Positions 9,896 to 19,962 are shown, counted from the first letter of the stretch. The stretch is 64,000 nucleotides of DNA from Rhynchopus sp. YZ270_cl-10 (GCA_964035575.1 OZ037859.1:1-64000), one strand, 5' to 3'. Notes: a model not told the origin generated them from the letters alone. Program-made: numbers and translations.

Positions 9896-12001
9896 ATGGG
9901 GTCCTCTGGACAGCAGACGATGAAGAAGGCTGACGAAGAGGTGGCAGGGGCGATGTGGAGACCCCGGGCTGAGGACTTTCCTGACAGCCGACTCGCAGCC
10001 AACTTGGCTGATTTTAAGAAAAACGGAGGCATCCTGTGGTGCAGCCGTAAGGAAGTGGAGGAAGCGCTGCAGAAGCCGCAGCACCAGCACACGGCAGGGG
10101 TACTCGTAGCCCCGGCCGACAAACCACAGGGATTGGCGGCCCCACTGATCTCCCTCGTGACGGTGCGGGGGGAGGAGATGAGGACGGAGCGCCGGTTCCT
10201 GTGCTCAGTCAGCACCGTACAGGCGGTGCACAAGACGGCGGGTGCAAAGCAGCACCAGGGGGCATTGCCCCAAACCAAATACGTTGTGGTGGAAAGCCGC
10301 AACAGCGTGACCCGTGCCGCAGCATGTGCATGGGTGAAGGCACACGGAGGCGAGGTGCAGACCGCCGTGGAGCTGAAGGCGAAGAAGGGGAAGCCAGCCG
10401 CAAAGACGGCGGCTTTTAAGATTGGAGTAGACGGCGCGCAGGTGAAGGACGTGCTGGCAGGAAGCGGCGATGACGGCTTCTTCGCCAGGCCGTTCTTCAC
10501 CAACGGGTCGGGACGGGGTGGCGACCGGGTGACGCCGCTACCGAGCACAGTGAACCTGGAGACGGCGCGGAACCAGGCCACCGAGCTGAGCGGGCGAGTG
10601 GTGCTGCTGTCGCGGGGCGGACTCGGCGTCGCGGTTCCGGAAGGCACCACACAGGAGCAGGCCAGCAAGGTGTTGGGCGAGCAGGGGAAGACGAACCTCT
10701 GGGCAGAGATGTGGGTGGTGGACGGGCTGCCTCTCTCGCTGTCGAAGAACGGAGTGCGGGCAATCCTGAGCGAGCAGCACGCGTGGGAGCCGGAGTTGGT
10801 GAGGACCGGCAAGCACGGCACGCACAGGGTGCTTCTCGTCCGGGGCGCACCGCCGGGGACGCTGAAGCCGGTAGTGGTGGGGGAGGACGTGCTGACCTTC
10901 CGTCGGTACGACCGTACCAAAGAAGGGTGGCTGTTTGACGCCGCAAATAAAAAAGGAAAAGGAAAAGAGGAAGGAAGGGCGGCACAGCAGGACTACGTGC
11001 CCAAGCCCTACGTGGCAGACCCCGCACAGGACGCCGAGGTGGAGAAGATGCGTCGGGAACTCCTGGAGTCGAAGGAGAGAGAAGGTGCACTGCGGGCAGA
11101 GAAGGACGAGATGCAGCAGACGCTGCAACGCATGGCGAGCCAGCTGGACCAGCTGATGACGGAGATGCGCGACCTAAAGGTACAACAGCGACGCACCGAA
11201 CCGGAAGAAGAAGAAGAAGAAGAAGAAGAAGAAGGAGAAGGCGAGATGCAAATCGATGAGGAGGTGAAGGTGACGGCACCGCCGAAGAAGGAGACGAAGG
11301 CGAAGAAGGAACCCACGCAAACGCAGGAGCGGAAGCAACAGCAGCAACAACAGCAGCAGCGGCAACAACAGCAGCAGCGGCAGCAACAGCAGCAGCGGCA
11401 GCAACAACAGCAGAGGCAACAACAACAGCAACGCGAACAGAGAGAAGAAGCAGAAGAACGGCTGCAGGCACAGAGGCGGCAGGAAGAGACGGACCGCCGC
11501 CGTGAATTCGACACTGCAGAGGCGGAGAGGGCAGAAGCGAAGGCACGCGAAGAAGCACAGTGGCAGGAGTATAACGAAATCCTGAAGAAGACACGCCAGG
11601 AGGAGTTGGCCGAGGAGAAGAGGAGGAACGCATTCGCCTCAGCAGAAGCGAAACGGCTGGCGACGGAGGCAGTGCTGCAAGAGGCCGAAGCCTCTTACGA
11701 GGCTTTTTTAAAAAAAAAGCGGGAAACAGAGCGAGAGGAGGAGATGGATCTCGCGACAGCGGCAGCACTGGTGCGCCAGGAGGAGGAACGCCAGCTGAAA
11801 CGTGCGAGGGACGTCCTCCACGCAGAAGAACGCCGCCTCCGCATGGGCTTGACGCCACCCAAGCAGCTGAACAGGGGGAAGAGAGCGGAGCGGGACGAAC
11901 GTGACCGTGCCACCCCCAAGAACACACGACGGATCTTAGCGACGACGCCCTCCCCCTCGCCAAGGAAAGAGAAAGAGAAGCGCCGCAGCATGCGGTACTG
12001 A
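9896..12001 (+). CDS. LINE ORF1 protein, coiled-coil with poly-Glu and poly-Gln tracts
   Basis: 701 aa starting at the first ATG downstream of the array (MGSSGQQTMKKADEEV). ORF1 proteins of LINEs bind the element RNA and form the ribonucleoprotein. The N-terminal 350 residues look globular; I see no CCHC zinc knuckles or clear RRM. From about residue 380 it is highly charged and helical: a coiled coil at about 380-430, then a Glu run at about 437-447, a Gln/Arg-rich run at about 480-515, and a long Glu/Arg/Ala helix to the end. The C-terminus is basic (RRSMRY). The ORF1 stop is close to the ORF2 start, suggesting reinitiation or coupled translation. ORF1 role is inferred from position and composition, not from a recognised domain. 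Confidence 0.85.
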   Translation: MGSSGQQTMKKADEEVAGAMWRPRAEDFPDSRLAANLADFKKNGGILWCSRKEVEEALQKPQHQHTAGVLVAPADKPQGLAAPLISLVTVRGEEMRTERRFLCSVSTVQAVHKTAGAKQHQGALPQTKYVVVESRNSVTRAAACAWVKAHGGEVQTAVELKAKKGKPAAKTAAFKIGVDGAQVKDVLAGSGDDGFFARPFFTNGSGRGGDRVTPLPSTVNLETARNQATELSGRVVLLSRGGLGVAVPEGTTQEQASKVLGEQGKTNLWAEMWVVDGLPLSLSKNGVRAILSEQHAWEPELVRTGKHGTHRVLLVRGAPPGTLKPVVVGEDVLTFRRYDRTKEGWLFDAANKKGKGKEEGRAAQQDYVPKPYVADPAQDAEVEKMRRELLESKEREGALRAEKDEMQQTLQRMASQLDQLMTEMRDLKVQQRRTEPEEEEEEEEEEGEGEMQIDEEVKVTAPPKKETKAKKEPTQTQERKQQQQQQQQRQQQQQRQQQQQRQQQQQRQQQQQREQREEAEERLQAQRRQEETDRRREFDTAEAERAEAKAREEAQWQEYNEILKKTRQEELAEEKRRNAFASAEAKRLATEAVLQEAEASYEAFLKKKRETEREEEMDLATAAALVRQEEERQLKRARDVLHAEERRLRMGLTPPKQLNRGKRAERDERDRATPKNTRRILATTPSPSPRKEKEKRRSMRY

Positions 12002-12034
12002 CTGTTGTGTCTGGTGTTGCTGTTGGTGTGGTTA

Positions 12035-15000
12035 ATGCTGGATAGTGTGCTGCTGCTGCTACTGCCTTTTTTGCTTCCGTACAAGTGGAAGACCCACGCA
12101 CACCCAAGGATGACTCATCAACACCACTCAGGTCGACCGAACACAGACCCCACACTCGACAAGACCTCCTCCACCATCAAGAGCAACCAACTGCTAGAGG
12201 ACGGCATCGAGCCTGAGCCAGGACCAGAGCCAGAACCAGAGCAAGGACCAAAACCAAGAACCCTTCGCTGCATGAGTTGGAATGCGGGGGGGCTGACGGG
12301 CCCGAAGAAAGGGGAGCTGAAGCAGGTCCTGGAGAAGGAGAAGTACGATGTAGTACACCTCCAAGAACTCATGGCGGCGCAAACGGGCAAGCTGAACTTT
12401 GACGGGTACAGGACTTTCCTGCGGGTGCGAACGGTAGCTCGAAAAAAAGACATCAGCGAGACGCATGGGGGAGGGATTGCGACACTGGTGAAGAAGAACT
12501 TGCGTGCGACAGAACAACCCTTCGAAGCGTGGGAGACCACAGAGAGGCTGGATGTGATTGTGGAGGGCGTGCTCTTCACGAATGTGTACCGGCCGAGCGG
12601 GGTGGGTCTACAGAAGGGGGACCAGAGAGAGGATGACTTCGCAACACAGGATCTGCCAACGGGAGAGGGCTGCGTGATCGCAGGGGACATCAACGCACAT
12701 CACCAGGCGTGGAGTCAGGCGAAAATTCCCAACCAAACGGGAACTGACCTACACGACTGGGCGTTGGGGAACAACATGCGATGCTGGAACAAGAAGGAAG
12801 CAACGCGGATCCAGCGCGGTACCAAAACGTCACCAGATGTGGTCTTCGCAGACAGAGACTGGGCCGACCCCAATTGGCAAACACGGGAAACGCTCAACTC
12901 CGACCACCTGCCGATAGAGTTTGAAGTGCAAGCGAACGCCCAAACACCTCCAACACATCCTGAGGTGAAACTCAAAAAAGAGCTGTGGAACTGGAAGAAG
13001 GCGAACTGGGCAGGCTTCACCAAGGAGATGGAGCGCAGTTCGCCAGACGCAATGAAGTGGGGCTCGATCAGCACCGCAGCAGCCAAGTGGGCAGGGATGG
13101 TGAAGAACATCGCGAGGAGGCACATCCCCAGAGGCAAGGCAAGGAAGAAGAAGCGACGCTGGTGCAACGGTGCGGTGAAGAAGGCCCAGAAGCAACGAGA
13201 CAGAGAACTCCGCAGACAGCAGAAGGAGGAGACCCTGACCGTGGCCGACGGGGACGCACTCACGGAACTCCGGCGGCAGACGGCCAATGCGATACGGAAG
13301 GCGAAGAGAGAGGTGTGGGAGGACAAGTGCACCAAGGCAGTAGCAACCTCCGGGGCCTTCAGGCTGCTGCGCGAGTTGGACGGACGGGCGGACAAGGCGC
13401 AGTCGTACCCCATAAAAGTAAAAAAAGAGGGACAACAGGAAAAACAACAGCTCTCCACCAACAAGGAGAAGGCGGACGCACTGGGGGAGCACTACTGCAG
13501 CGTGAGTGACGGCACAGGCCTACCGGATGCGGAGCAGCAAACTACGGCAGGATCCCAAGGAGCTGAAGCACCCCTGACACTGGAGGAGCTGGACGCCGCA
13601 CTGAACGTCCTAGAAGCAGGAAAGTCACCTGGAGCGGATGGGATACACAACGAGATGTTGATGCACCTCGGACCCGCCGCAAAAAAAGGGCTTCTACATG
13701 TCATGAACCTCTCGTGGAAGCAGGGGCAACTACCCAAAGAATGGAAGAAGGCCATACTTTTCCCTATCCACAAACAAGGGAAGCCAGAGGAAGACCTCGA
13801 ATCCTACCGGCCGATAGCCCTGACGAGTACCGTGAGTAAGGTGATGGAACACGTGCTAGCGAACAGACTGCTCCAGCTGATGGAAGACCCAAACGAGGCC
13901 ACACAGAACCTACATCCCAAACAGACAGGATTCAGACGCTTCCGTTCCGCCGTGGACAACCTGGCCTACATCACGCAGCTGGCTAAGGACTCCGCAGCGA
14001 AGAAAGAAGTCCCCATCATTCTGACGCTGGACCTCGACAAGGCCTACGACAAGGTTAAACGGGGGAAAATTCTGGAAAGGCTCCACCAACACCAGGTACC
14101 AGAGCGATACATCAGGTGGCTCACGGATTACCTGAAGCACAGAACGGCAAGGACAACGGTGGAAGGAACACGGAGCGAGGAATACGTGATGCGGGAGGGT
14201 GTTCCCCAGGGCACAGTGCTCTCACCACTACTGTTCAATCTGGTGATGACGGAGGTGGCAGAGATCCTGGAAGGAACGACGGCCCACTTCTGCATCTTCG
14301 CTGACGACCTGGCCATCATGTGTACGGAGCGCACACTGGAGGAAGCAACAGCGGCGATACAGAAGGTCCTTACACTGCTAGAGGAACACCTCCCCAAACT
14401 TGGATTCACGATATCCCGCAGGAAAACCTTCGTGATGCCAGTGACCGAGAAGGGCGATCGTGCCGACATCAGAAAAGCTAAGTGCGAAGTGAAGTACGCA
14501 GACGGAGCAGTGGTGAACCGTGCGCAGACGGTCCGTTACCTGGGGGTGGAACTGGATGACGCACTGACGATGCAGCCACAACTGGCGGCGGTGAAGACGA
14601 AGTTCCTCAAAAAACTTTCTCTGATCCAGCTCATGGCTGGACGGGACTGGGGGTGCGATGCCCACATGCTGAGACAGGTGTACATGACGTACGTGCTCCC
14701 GACCATAACGTATGCACTGGCGGTGTGGGGACCAGCGCTAAATGAGGCAGGCCTTGAAACTCTGGAAGTACTCCACCGAAGGGGGGCGAGGGTCATCACC
14801 GGGTGTAACTACTACACCAAAGCAGAGGACCTACTCTGGGAAGCACACCTGAGGAAGATACGAGAGCACGTCGAATTCGATGCAGCAGCCCTGTACGAAC
14901 GTGCACGTCGACAACTGGAGACCCCAGCAGAGTGTGCAATGCATTCAAGCGATACGAAACTGACCTGGTTACGGTCGGCGAAGGACACAGTGGAACAGAC

Positions 15001-16096
15001 GAAGATGTACCGCCACGACCAACCAGCGATGTCCCAGACACACTACCCGGTGGCACCCTGGCGCTGGAAGGAGGTCCTCCCCAAGGTCGACATCCGGCCC
15101 TACGTGGCTGGCTTCAAGAAGGGCACGCAGACGGACGCAGAGGCGAGAAGCTTGACAGAGCAGACCATCGCAGAGCTGCCACCAGCGGACCTTCACGTCT
15201 ACACAGACGGGTCGGTGGAAGGCGGACGAGGCCACGGGGGTGCAGGCATTGTGGTCTACCCGGGAGACAGCGACAAAGAAATAGCGACAGCCAACGTCGG
15301 AGCAGGGCGGATGAGCATATCGTACACCGCCGAGCTGGTGGCCATCAGAGAGGCACTTCCGATGGTGGAGGAACTGCACCGCACAGACCACAAACACAAC
15401 ACGGTGGTAATCCTCACAGACAGCCAGTCAGCACTACGTGCGTTGGAGACAGGTCCGGTGAAGGCTACGGGACTTCTCTGCGACGTGTGGTCGGCACTAC
15501 ACCGGGCTACAACCAAGGTGCGGGTGATCATGCAGTACATCCCGTCACATGTGGGGGTGAGTGGAAATGAGGAAGCGGACCACGAAGCCAAGTTAGGTAC
15601 GGCCACGTACCAAGCAGAACGGGCATCACAAAAAGGCCGCCTACAAGAGGAACCACTCACGCTCCTCGCGTGCAAAGCGGCGATACGCGCAGTCTGCTCC
15701 AGCTACACACCCCAACCGGCGAGCGAACTCTACAGCACGATCACGGCGGACACCCCGAAGGGAGTGTCGCGACCCAAGCTGAGCACACCGGAGCTCACGC
15801 GGCGGGGAGCAGTGCAGATGAGACTGCTGCGGACAGAGCGCCACCCTGCGCTGTTCGACTACATGGGCAGCAACGACGTGGCACGCTGCAACAACTGCAC
15901 GGCAAAAGCAAAGGCGACACTGAAACACATGTTCAAAGTGTGTTCAGCCACCAAGGCACTAAGGACAGACCTACTGCCAAACAAGTCGCTCAAGTTCTTA
16001 CTGCTAGAGCAACCCCAGTTGTGCCTGAAGTACATCAGCGCGGCAAAACTGACAGAGGCCAGCCTGCCTGAACTCGTGCGGAGCAACACCTACTGA
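12035..16096 (+). CDS. LINE ORF2: APE endonuclease, reverse transcriptase, RNase H
   Basis: 1,353 aa from the first ATG; the frame is open back to 12,005. It carries out target-primed reverse transcription. The APE endonuclease spans about residues 79-300: MSWNAGGL, the catalytic Glu in VVHLQEL, GDINAHH, and SDHLPI near the end. Reverse transcriptase motifs are at about 529-770: SPGADGIHNE, motif A TLDLDKAYDKV, motif B GVPQGTVLSPLLFNL, motif C FADD. RNase H at about 1050-1190 has all four acidic positions (YTDGS, TAELVAI, LTDSQSA, EEADHEA). A C-terminal Cys/His motif (CNNC, then HMFKVC) follows at about 1285-1303. The first 25 residues are a hydrophobic Leu stretch, and a GPEPEPEQGP-rich linker precedes the endonuclease. 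No inactivating change is visible. Confidence 0.96.
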   Translation: MLDSVLLLLLPFLLPYKWKTHAHPRMTHQHHSGRPNTDPTLDKTSSTIKSNQLLEDGIEPEPGPEPEPEQGPKPRTLRCMSWNAGGLTGPKKGELKQVLEKEKYDVVHLQELMAAQTGKLNFDGYRTFLRVRTVARKKDISETHGGGIATLVKKNLRATEQPFEAWETTERLDVIVEGVLFTNVYRPSGVGLQKGDQREDDFATQDLPTGEGCVIAGDINAHHQAWSQAKIPNQTGTDLHDWALGNNMRCWNKKEATRIQRGTKTSPDVVFADRDWADPNWQTRETLNSDHLPIEFEVQANAQTPPTHPEVKLKKELWNWKKANWAGFTKEMERSSPDAMKWGSISTAAAKWAGMVKNIARRHIPRGKARKKKRRWCNGAVKKAQKQRDRELRRQQKEETLTVADGDALTELRRQTANAIRKAKREVWEDKCTKAVATSGAFRLLRELDGRADKAQSYPIKVKKEGQQEKQQLSTNKEKADALGEHYCSVSDGTGLPDAEQQTTAGSQGAEAPLTLEELDAALNVLEAGKSPGADGIHNEMLMHLGPAAKKGLLHVMNLSWKQGQLPKEWKKAILFPIHKQGKPEEDLESYRPIALTSTVSKVMEHVLANRLLQLMEDPNEATQNLHPKQTGFRRFRSAVDNLAYITQLAKDSAAKKEVPIILTLDLDKAYDKVKRGKILERLHQHQVPERYIRWLTDYLKHRTARTTVEGTRSEEYVMREGVPQGTVLSPLLFNLVMTEVAEILEGTTAHFCIFADDLAIMCTERTLEEATAAIQKVLTLLEEHLPKLGFTISRRKTFVMPVTEKGDRADIRKAKCEVKYADGAVVNRAQTVRYLGVELDDALTMQPQLAAVKTKFLKKLSLIQLMAGRDWGCDAHMLRQVYMTYVLPTITYALAVWGPALNEAGLETLEVLHRRGARVITGCNYYTKAEDLLWEAHLRKIREHVEFDAAALYERARRQLETPAECAMHSSDTKLTWLRSAKDTVEQTKMYRHDQPAMSQTHYPVAPWRWKEVLPKVDIRPYVAGFKKGTQTDAEARSLTEQTIAELPPADLHVYTDGSVEGGRGHGGAGIVVYPGDSDKEIATANVGAGRMSISYTAELVAIREALPMVEELHRTDHKHNTVVILTDSQSALRALETGPVKATGLLCDVWSALHRATTKVRVIMQYIPSHVGVSGNEEADHEAKLGTATYQAERASQKGRLQEEPLTLLACKAAIRAVCSSYTPQPASELYSTITADTPKGVSRPKLSTPELTRRGAVQMRLLRTERHPALFDYMGSNDVARCNNCTAKAKATLKHMFKVCSATKALRTDLLPNKSLKFLLLEQPQLCLKYISAAKLTEASLPELVRSNTY

Positions 16097-16121
16097 GGAG
16101 ACGCCGGCCAAAACTTGAAAC

Positions 16122-16148
16122 AATAAAGACAAGGAAAAAAAAAAAAAA
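16122..16148 (+). terminator. LINE polyadenylation signal and poly(A) tail
   Basis: AATAAA at 16122-16127 is followed seven bases later by an A run (16135-16148). It sits 25 bp after the ORF2 stop and marks a short 3' UTR and the element's 3' end. Confidence 0.85.
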
Positions 16149-16396
16149 CCACGAACAAAAAGCAAGCCCAGGATGTACCTGCGGCACCACGACCAGCGCA
16201 ACTGACGGTTGCGAAGACAATACATGTGCGGAACGCCGTCTTCTACGAAGACGTGTGTTACACTTTCAAACATACTTTTTACTTTTCAAAAAAAAAAAAA
16301 CAACAAAAAAACAGAAAAAAAACAAAAAAAAAAAAAAAAAAAAAAAAAAAGCAAAAAAAAAAAAACAAAAAAATACAAATCATTGATTTTCCTTTT
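16149..16396. other. A-rich flank, no gene
   Basis: About 120 bp of mixed sequence, then about 110 bp dominated by A runs broken by single C or G (16,276-16,380). It may be a second poly(A) tail or a simple-sequence expansion. No gene seen. Confidence 0.6.
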
Positions 16397-16444
16397 AATT
16401 TATAAAGTGCCCAGGCCCCGGGGCTTGGGTGCACTTTATAAATT
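16397..16444. other. 48-bp near-perfect palindrome between A-run and T-run
   Basis: AATTTATAAAGTGC (16397-16410) pairs perfectly with GCACTTTATAAATT (16431-16444). The centre (CCAGGCCCC, GGGGCTTGGG) extends the stem by nine more pairs, including one G-T wobble, after a two-base bulge, with essentially no loop. An A-rich tract precedes it and a T-rich tract follows, so the neighbourhood could pair further. It could be a cruciform, a small fold-back element, or a bidirectional 3'-end structure. Confidence 0.85.
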
Positions 16445-16865
16445 TTTTTTTTTTTTATCATATTTTTTTTTTCCTTTTGACTCCGTGGTTAACCTCGTGT
16501 GAGGTTGCGCGGAGTTCGCAGTCAGGCCAGGGAGCCACGTAACAAGGCTCGACTGCCACATAGTGGGGGGAGATCTGTGCAGCCTGTATGTTCCCCCCGA
16601 TTTTCGTGGTAAATGGGGAGGCGCTTCCGTTTAACGGCAACCCACAAGAGTAGAACAACAACCAAACTTTTGAGAAACAGACGCCAATGAGACCTAGAGT
16701 CTCTCTTCTTACTTGTGTGCTACAGACAAACATGACAACGCTAACCACGACTGCCACGGCAGAGCGGGGTCCCTAACGGTTCACTGGGGGGGATCCACAT
16801 AGATAAAGAAAACAAAAAATACGAAAGCAAGGAAGAAAACCAGTAAAAAAAAAAAAAAAAAAAAA
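16445..16865. other. Non-coding stretch with poly(T) and poly(A) runs
   Basis: T runs at 16,446-16,472 and an A run at about 16,843-16,865 bracket mixed sequence with no convincing ORF. The A run directly precedes the duplicated 244-bp segment, so it may be the tail of an unrecognised retroelement. No function assigned. Confidence 0.5.
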
Positions 16866-17488
16866 ATGAGTACGAATACCCTGTACTACCATGTATTCTG
16901 TATAAAATAGCCGTAAAATTACGCCACATTTAACCACAACTACTCAAAATGTGAAATCTGTTGCTTTAATGGACTCATAGAGCATTTTTATAACCTGGAC
17001 ATGGGGGTCAGATTCCACTTTAGAGCACCTAAAATTTGGTCAAAATAATTTTTTTTCACTATTTCTGCCTCTGGGTATCTAATTATTACGGGTTTGAGGG
17101 GTACAAAATGGCGACGCTGCGGGATTGCTGGATCGCGTGGTCCCAGTATTTCTGATATGACACTCCGGTAGACTGGGGCCCAAAAACGACGTAATGTACT
17201 GGGTTTGGATGTTAGCATTTTCTGGCAATATTTTAAAATTAAAAATGAGTACGAATACCCTGTACTACCATGTATTCTGTATAAAATAGCCGTAAAATTA
17301 CGCCACATTTAACCACAACTACTCAAAATGTGAAATCTGTTGCTTTAATGGACTCATAGAGCATTTTTATAACCTGGACATGGGGGTCAGATTCCACTTT
17401 AGAGCACCTAAAATTTGGTCAAAATAATTTTTTTTCACTATTTCTGCCTCTGGGTATCTAATTATTACGGGTTTGAGGGGTACAAAAT
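16866..17488 (+). repeat. Two 244-bp direct copies at 379-bp period
   Basis: Positions 16866-17109 and 17245-17488 read the same by eye, starting ATGAGTACGAATACCC and ending GGGGTACAAAAT. They are separated by 135 bp of unique sequence. This is a partial tandem duplication or two copies of a short interspersed repeat. No ORF of note. The near identity implies recent duplication. Confidence 0.92.
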
Positions 17489-17900
17489 TTCGACCGAGCG
17501 CACCCACCACGCGCAGCGTGGTGGGGGCGCGAGGGAGAGCGGAGCGAGCCTTTACGCGCAGCGTGAAGGCGAGTGGAGCACGGGGGGTCTGGGGGGGCAG
17601 TGCCCCCCCAGAAAAATTTTTGAAGTTAGGCAGTCCTGATTTGGGAGTTTTTTTGTAGATTTGTATGTATTTTTGGGTGAGGGAATGCTCGAGAGAGAGA
17701 ACATATCAGTGAAGCGAGGAGGGTGCTCACCAGGATGTCAGGTACTTTAGGTAAGGTTACTGTGTTCGCGTTAGTAGTGTCAGAGCTATTTATACTCACA
17801 AGCGCCCTCTATTAACATATGTAAGAGTCCTTCTACGTGTACATGCATGAGTAAGTGCAGGTAAATCTATGAGTAATTGCCTTTATAGATACATGGCTTT
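17489..17900. other. GC-rich block with a 10-bp hairpin, then non-coding DNA
   Basis: Immediately after the second 244-bp copy the sequence turns GC-rich, with two ACGCGCAGCGTG motifs and a perfect hairpin CTGGGGGGGC-AGT-GCCCCCCCAG (17589-17611) followed by AAAAATTTTT. It resembles a terminator-like hairpin but no adjoining gene is seen. 17,640-17,900 holds no gene. Confidence 0.7.
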
Positions 17901-19703
17901 AAGACTACACCAAATTGAAATATGTGAAAGTCAGCATTTGCGGTGCTGAACCACACAAACCTGCCACAAAAAAGCGAGATAATTTGTAGACATTAGACTC
18001 AGAAATGATATGGGGCCAAATGAGGTTCAAAACCAGCTCTAACCAATAGCTATCTGGTAGTACTCATTATTGGTAGTGGCCAAATAGTCTGTCTCTCAAC
18101 CACACCTGAGATGTCATGTTTCAGCGAGCTTTATTATAATGGAATATTATGGAAGAGTTTTTCTGGACTAAACCGGTCGGTACAACTCTCTGCCAATTTT
18201 TACCAAGACTTCTTACATACACATGTACCATTATCTACCATTACCTGAAGAGCAAATTATCTTCACACCCACACCGTGAAATAATCTACCGACTTTCTTC
18301 ACTCCTGAATATTATGAGCAAAAGTTCTGTCAAAAACCTGGCACTAAAAGCGAACTGCAGACGTATTTTTATGTTATTATTAGCGGAGGAGCCTTTGAAC
18401 CACACCATCCTGCGACACATAATTTTTCTGAGAATCAGTCATTATTAGCGGCGGATCTAAATAGCCTAATAACAATCAGCCTGTTCTACATTAGCAGTGA
18501 ATATAAGCGGTGGAGCAAAGTGCCTCTCAACCACACCCTCCTGCTCCTACATTTTAGCAACCTTTCTTCCATGCACAAATGAAATAAATCCGCCAACACT
18601 TTAGCAAACTATCTTCTCTATTCGAATATGTCAGTATTAATATCATAGAAATAAAATAGTCTCTCATTGAGACTCAACCACATTATTCATTGAAAGATTT
18701 TGATTTTTGATTCTCCGTAGTCTGTGCGTGCTGTGATGGGGTCAATTTACGCTGCGAAAAGGGTATATTCTTAACCTAAAAATGCATGTATCAGTTTTTA
18801 TCCACCATATTATTTACATGGTGAAACGTTGCGAGCTTTTTTCTCACATATTAGTGATATTGAGCCAAATAGGTTCACAACCACACCAGTCTGTTATGTG
18901 GCAGCATATTTGCTGCGTGAGCAAAATATCCAAATATTCAATAACACGAACCTGCTGTTTTTAGCATAATATTAGAAGCTACATCCTGTCGTAGATTTTA
19001 TATCCTATACCCAAATTGTGAACCCAATATCTCCACAGTTAAGTGGTACGTGGGGAAACTCAAATGTCTTCTCACCCAGAGCCTCCTGCCAAATGTTAGT
19101 GTTAGAGCTTTCAATTTTCATAGAAATCTAAAAAATTCGTAGAGGAACAAATATTAGTATAAATTGCGTCAGATCCCAACGTTGCGCGCAGACCATGCCT
19201 CCGTTTGTGAGCTTTTCTGTACTACTACCACCAATGCCTCAACCACACCATTTTAGCAAGCTCTTTTCGCGTTTGTGGCCACACCAGCTTATTGCAGTCA
19301 ATATTCTCTGCGGAGCCAAATAGCCTCTCAACTACACAAACCTGCTGTTTTTAGCAGTATTTAGTGCAATCAGTTGTTATTAGAGCCCAAATCCTGCCAT
19401 AAATAAGCTGCAGAGCGAAATACCTCTAAACTATACCATCTTGCTACAGTTTATAACACGTTACTATAATCAATTACTCTGTACATATTAATCACTCATG
19501 TCAGCTGTATTCATAATAATTCACGGCGGAGCAAAATGCCTCATACCCACCCCATCATGCCTCATGCATGCTTTTCCGTGCCATTCAGGTTCTCCAGTGA
19601 ATTTTAGGTTACATTGCGTGTTTACATATCATTACTCATACCTTAATCGCATCAACACAAAGTAGGTATAACCAAACCACATATTAGCGAGCTTTCTTCT
19701 TGT
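17900..19703 (+). repeat. Degenerate subtelomeric repeat region
   Basis: AT-rich DNA in which a loose motif recurs about a dozen times. The core reads roughly CTCTCAACCACACC, then CCTGCT, then TTTTAGCA and CTTTCTTC, and it is often preceded by GCGGAGCAAAAT-like sequence. Clear instances lie near 17,950, 18,098, 18,396, 18,524, 18,676, 18,880, 19,238, 19,327, 19,430, 19,541 and 19,672, at spacings of about 90-150 bp or multiples. No gene is supportable. It looks like an old, diverged tandem array that ends where the second GGGTTTGC array begins. Confidence 0.65.
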
Positions 19704-19962
19704 GCGGGTTTACGGGTTTGCGGGTTTGCGGGTTTGCGGGTTTGCGGGTTTGCGGGTTTGCGGGTTTGCGGGTTTGCGGGTTTGCGGGTTTGCGGGTTTG
19801 CGGGTTTGCGGGTTTGCGGGTTTGCGGGTTTGCGGGTTTGCGGGTTTGCGGGTTTGCGGGTTTGCGGGTTTGCGGGTTTGCGGGTTTGCGGGTTTGCGGG
19901 TTTGCGGGTTTGCGGGTTTGCGGGTTTGCGGGTTTGCGGGTTTACGGGTTTGCGGGTTTGCG
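19704..19962 (+). repeat. Second GGGTTTGC array (about 32 units)
   Basis: About 259 bp of the same 8-bp unit and orientation as the left array, nearly perfect. Its second unit and one of its last units are the GGGTTTAC variant also seen near the right edge of the left array. It ends directly against the OTU gene. Confidence 0.97.

Larger units (their letters stand above)
9795..16148 (+). mobile_element. APE-type LINE with RNase H (I/R1/Tad-like), apparently full length
   Basis: A two-ORF non-LTR retrotransposon of about 6.35 kb. It has a 5' hairpin, an approximately 70-bp leader, ORF1 (701 aa), a 33-bp gap between the ORF1 stop and the first ATG of ORF2, ORF2 (endonuclease, reverse transcriptase, RNase H, Cys/His motif), an AATAAA signal and a poly(A) run. 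Both ORFs are open from end to end and key catalytic residues are present, so it looks intact and young. The 5' side is the 8-bp array but the 3' side is unrelated DNA. No convincing target-site duplication was found. Domain content fits the APE-plus-RNase H clades; the exact clade cannot be fixed without a tree. Confidence 0.93.

Noticed and set aside
5-9923. Forward open frames of 840 to over 3,000 codons through the arrays (GFAGLRVC-type repeats)
   Set aside because: They arise because the 8-bp unit has no stop in any plus frame; all three frames are open at once, so there is no evidence of protein selection.
10497-12155. 552-codon minus-strand ORF rich in Ala, Ser and Pro
   Set aside because: Antisense shadow of the LINE ORF1, with the composition expected from its Glu/Gln codons.
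16209-16502. 97-codon Lys/Phe-rich plus ORF after the LINE
   Set aside because: Made of poly(A)/poly(T) tracts and the palindrome; not coding.
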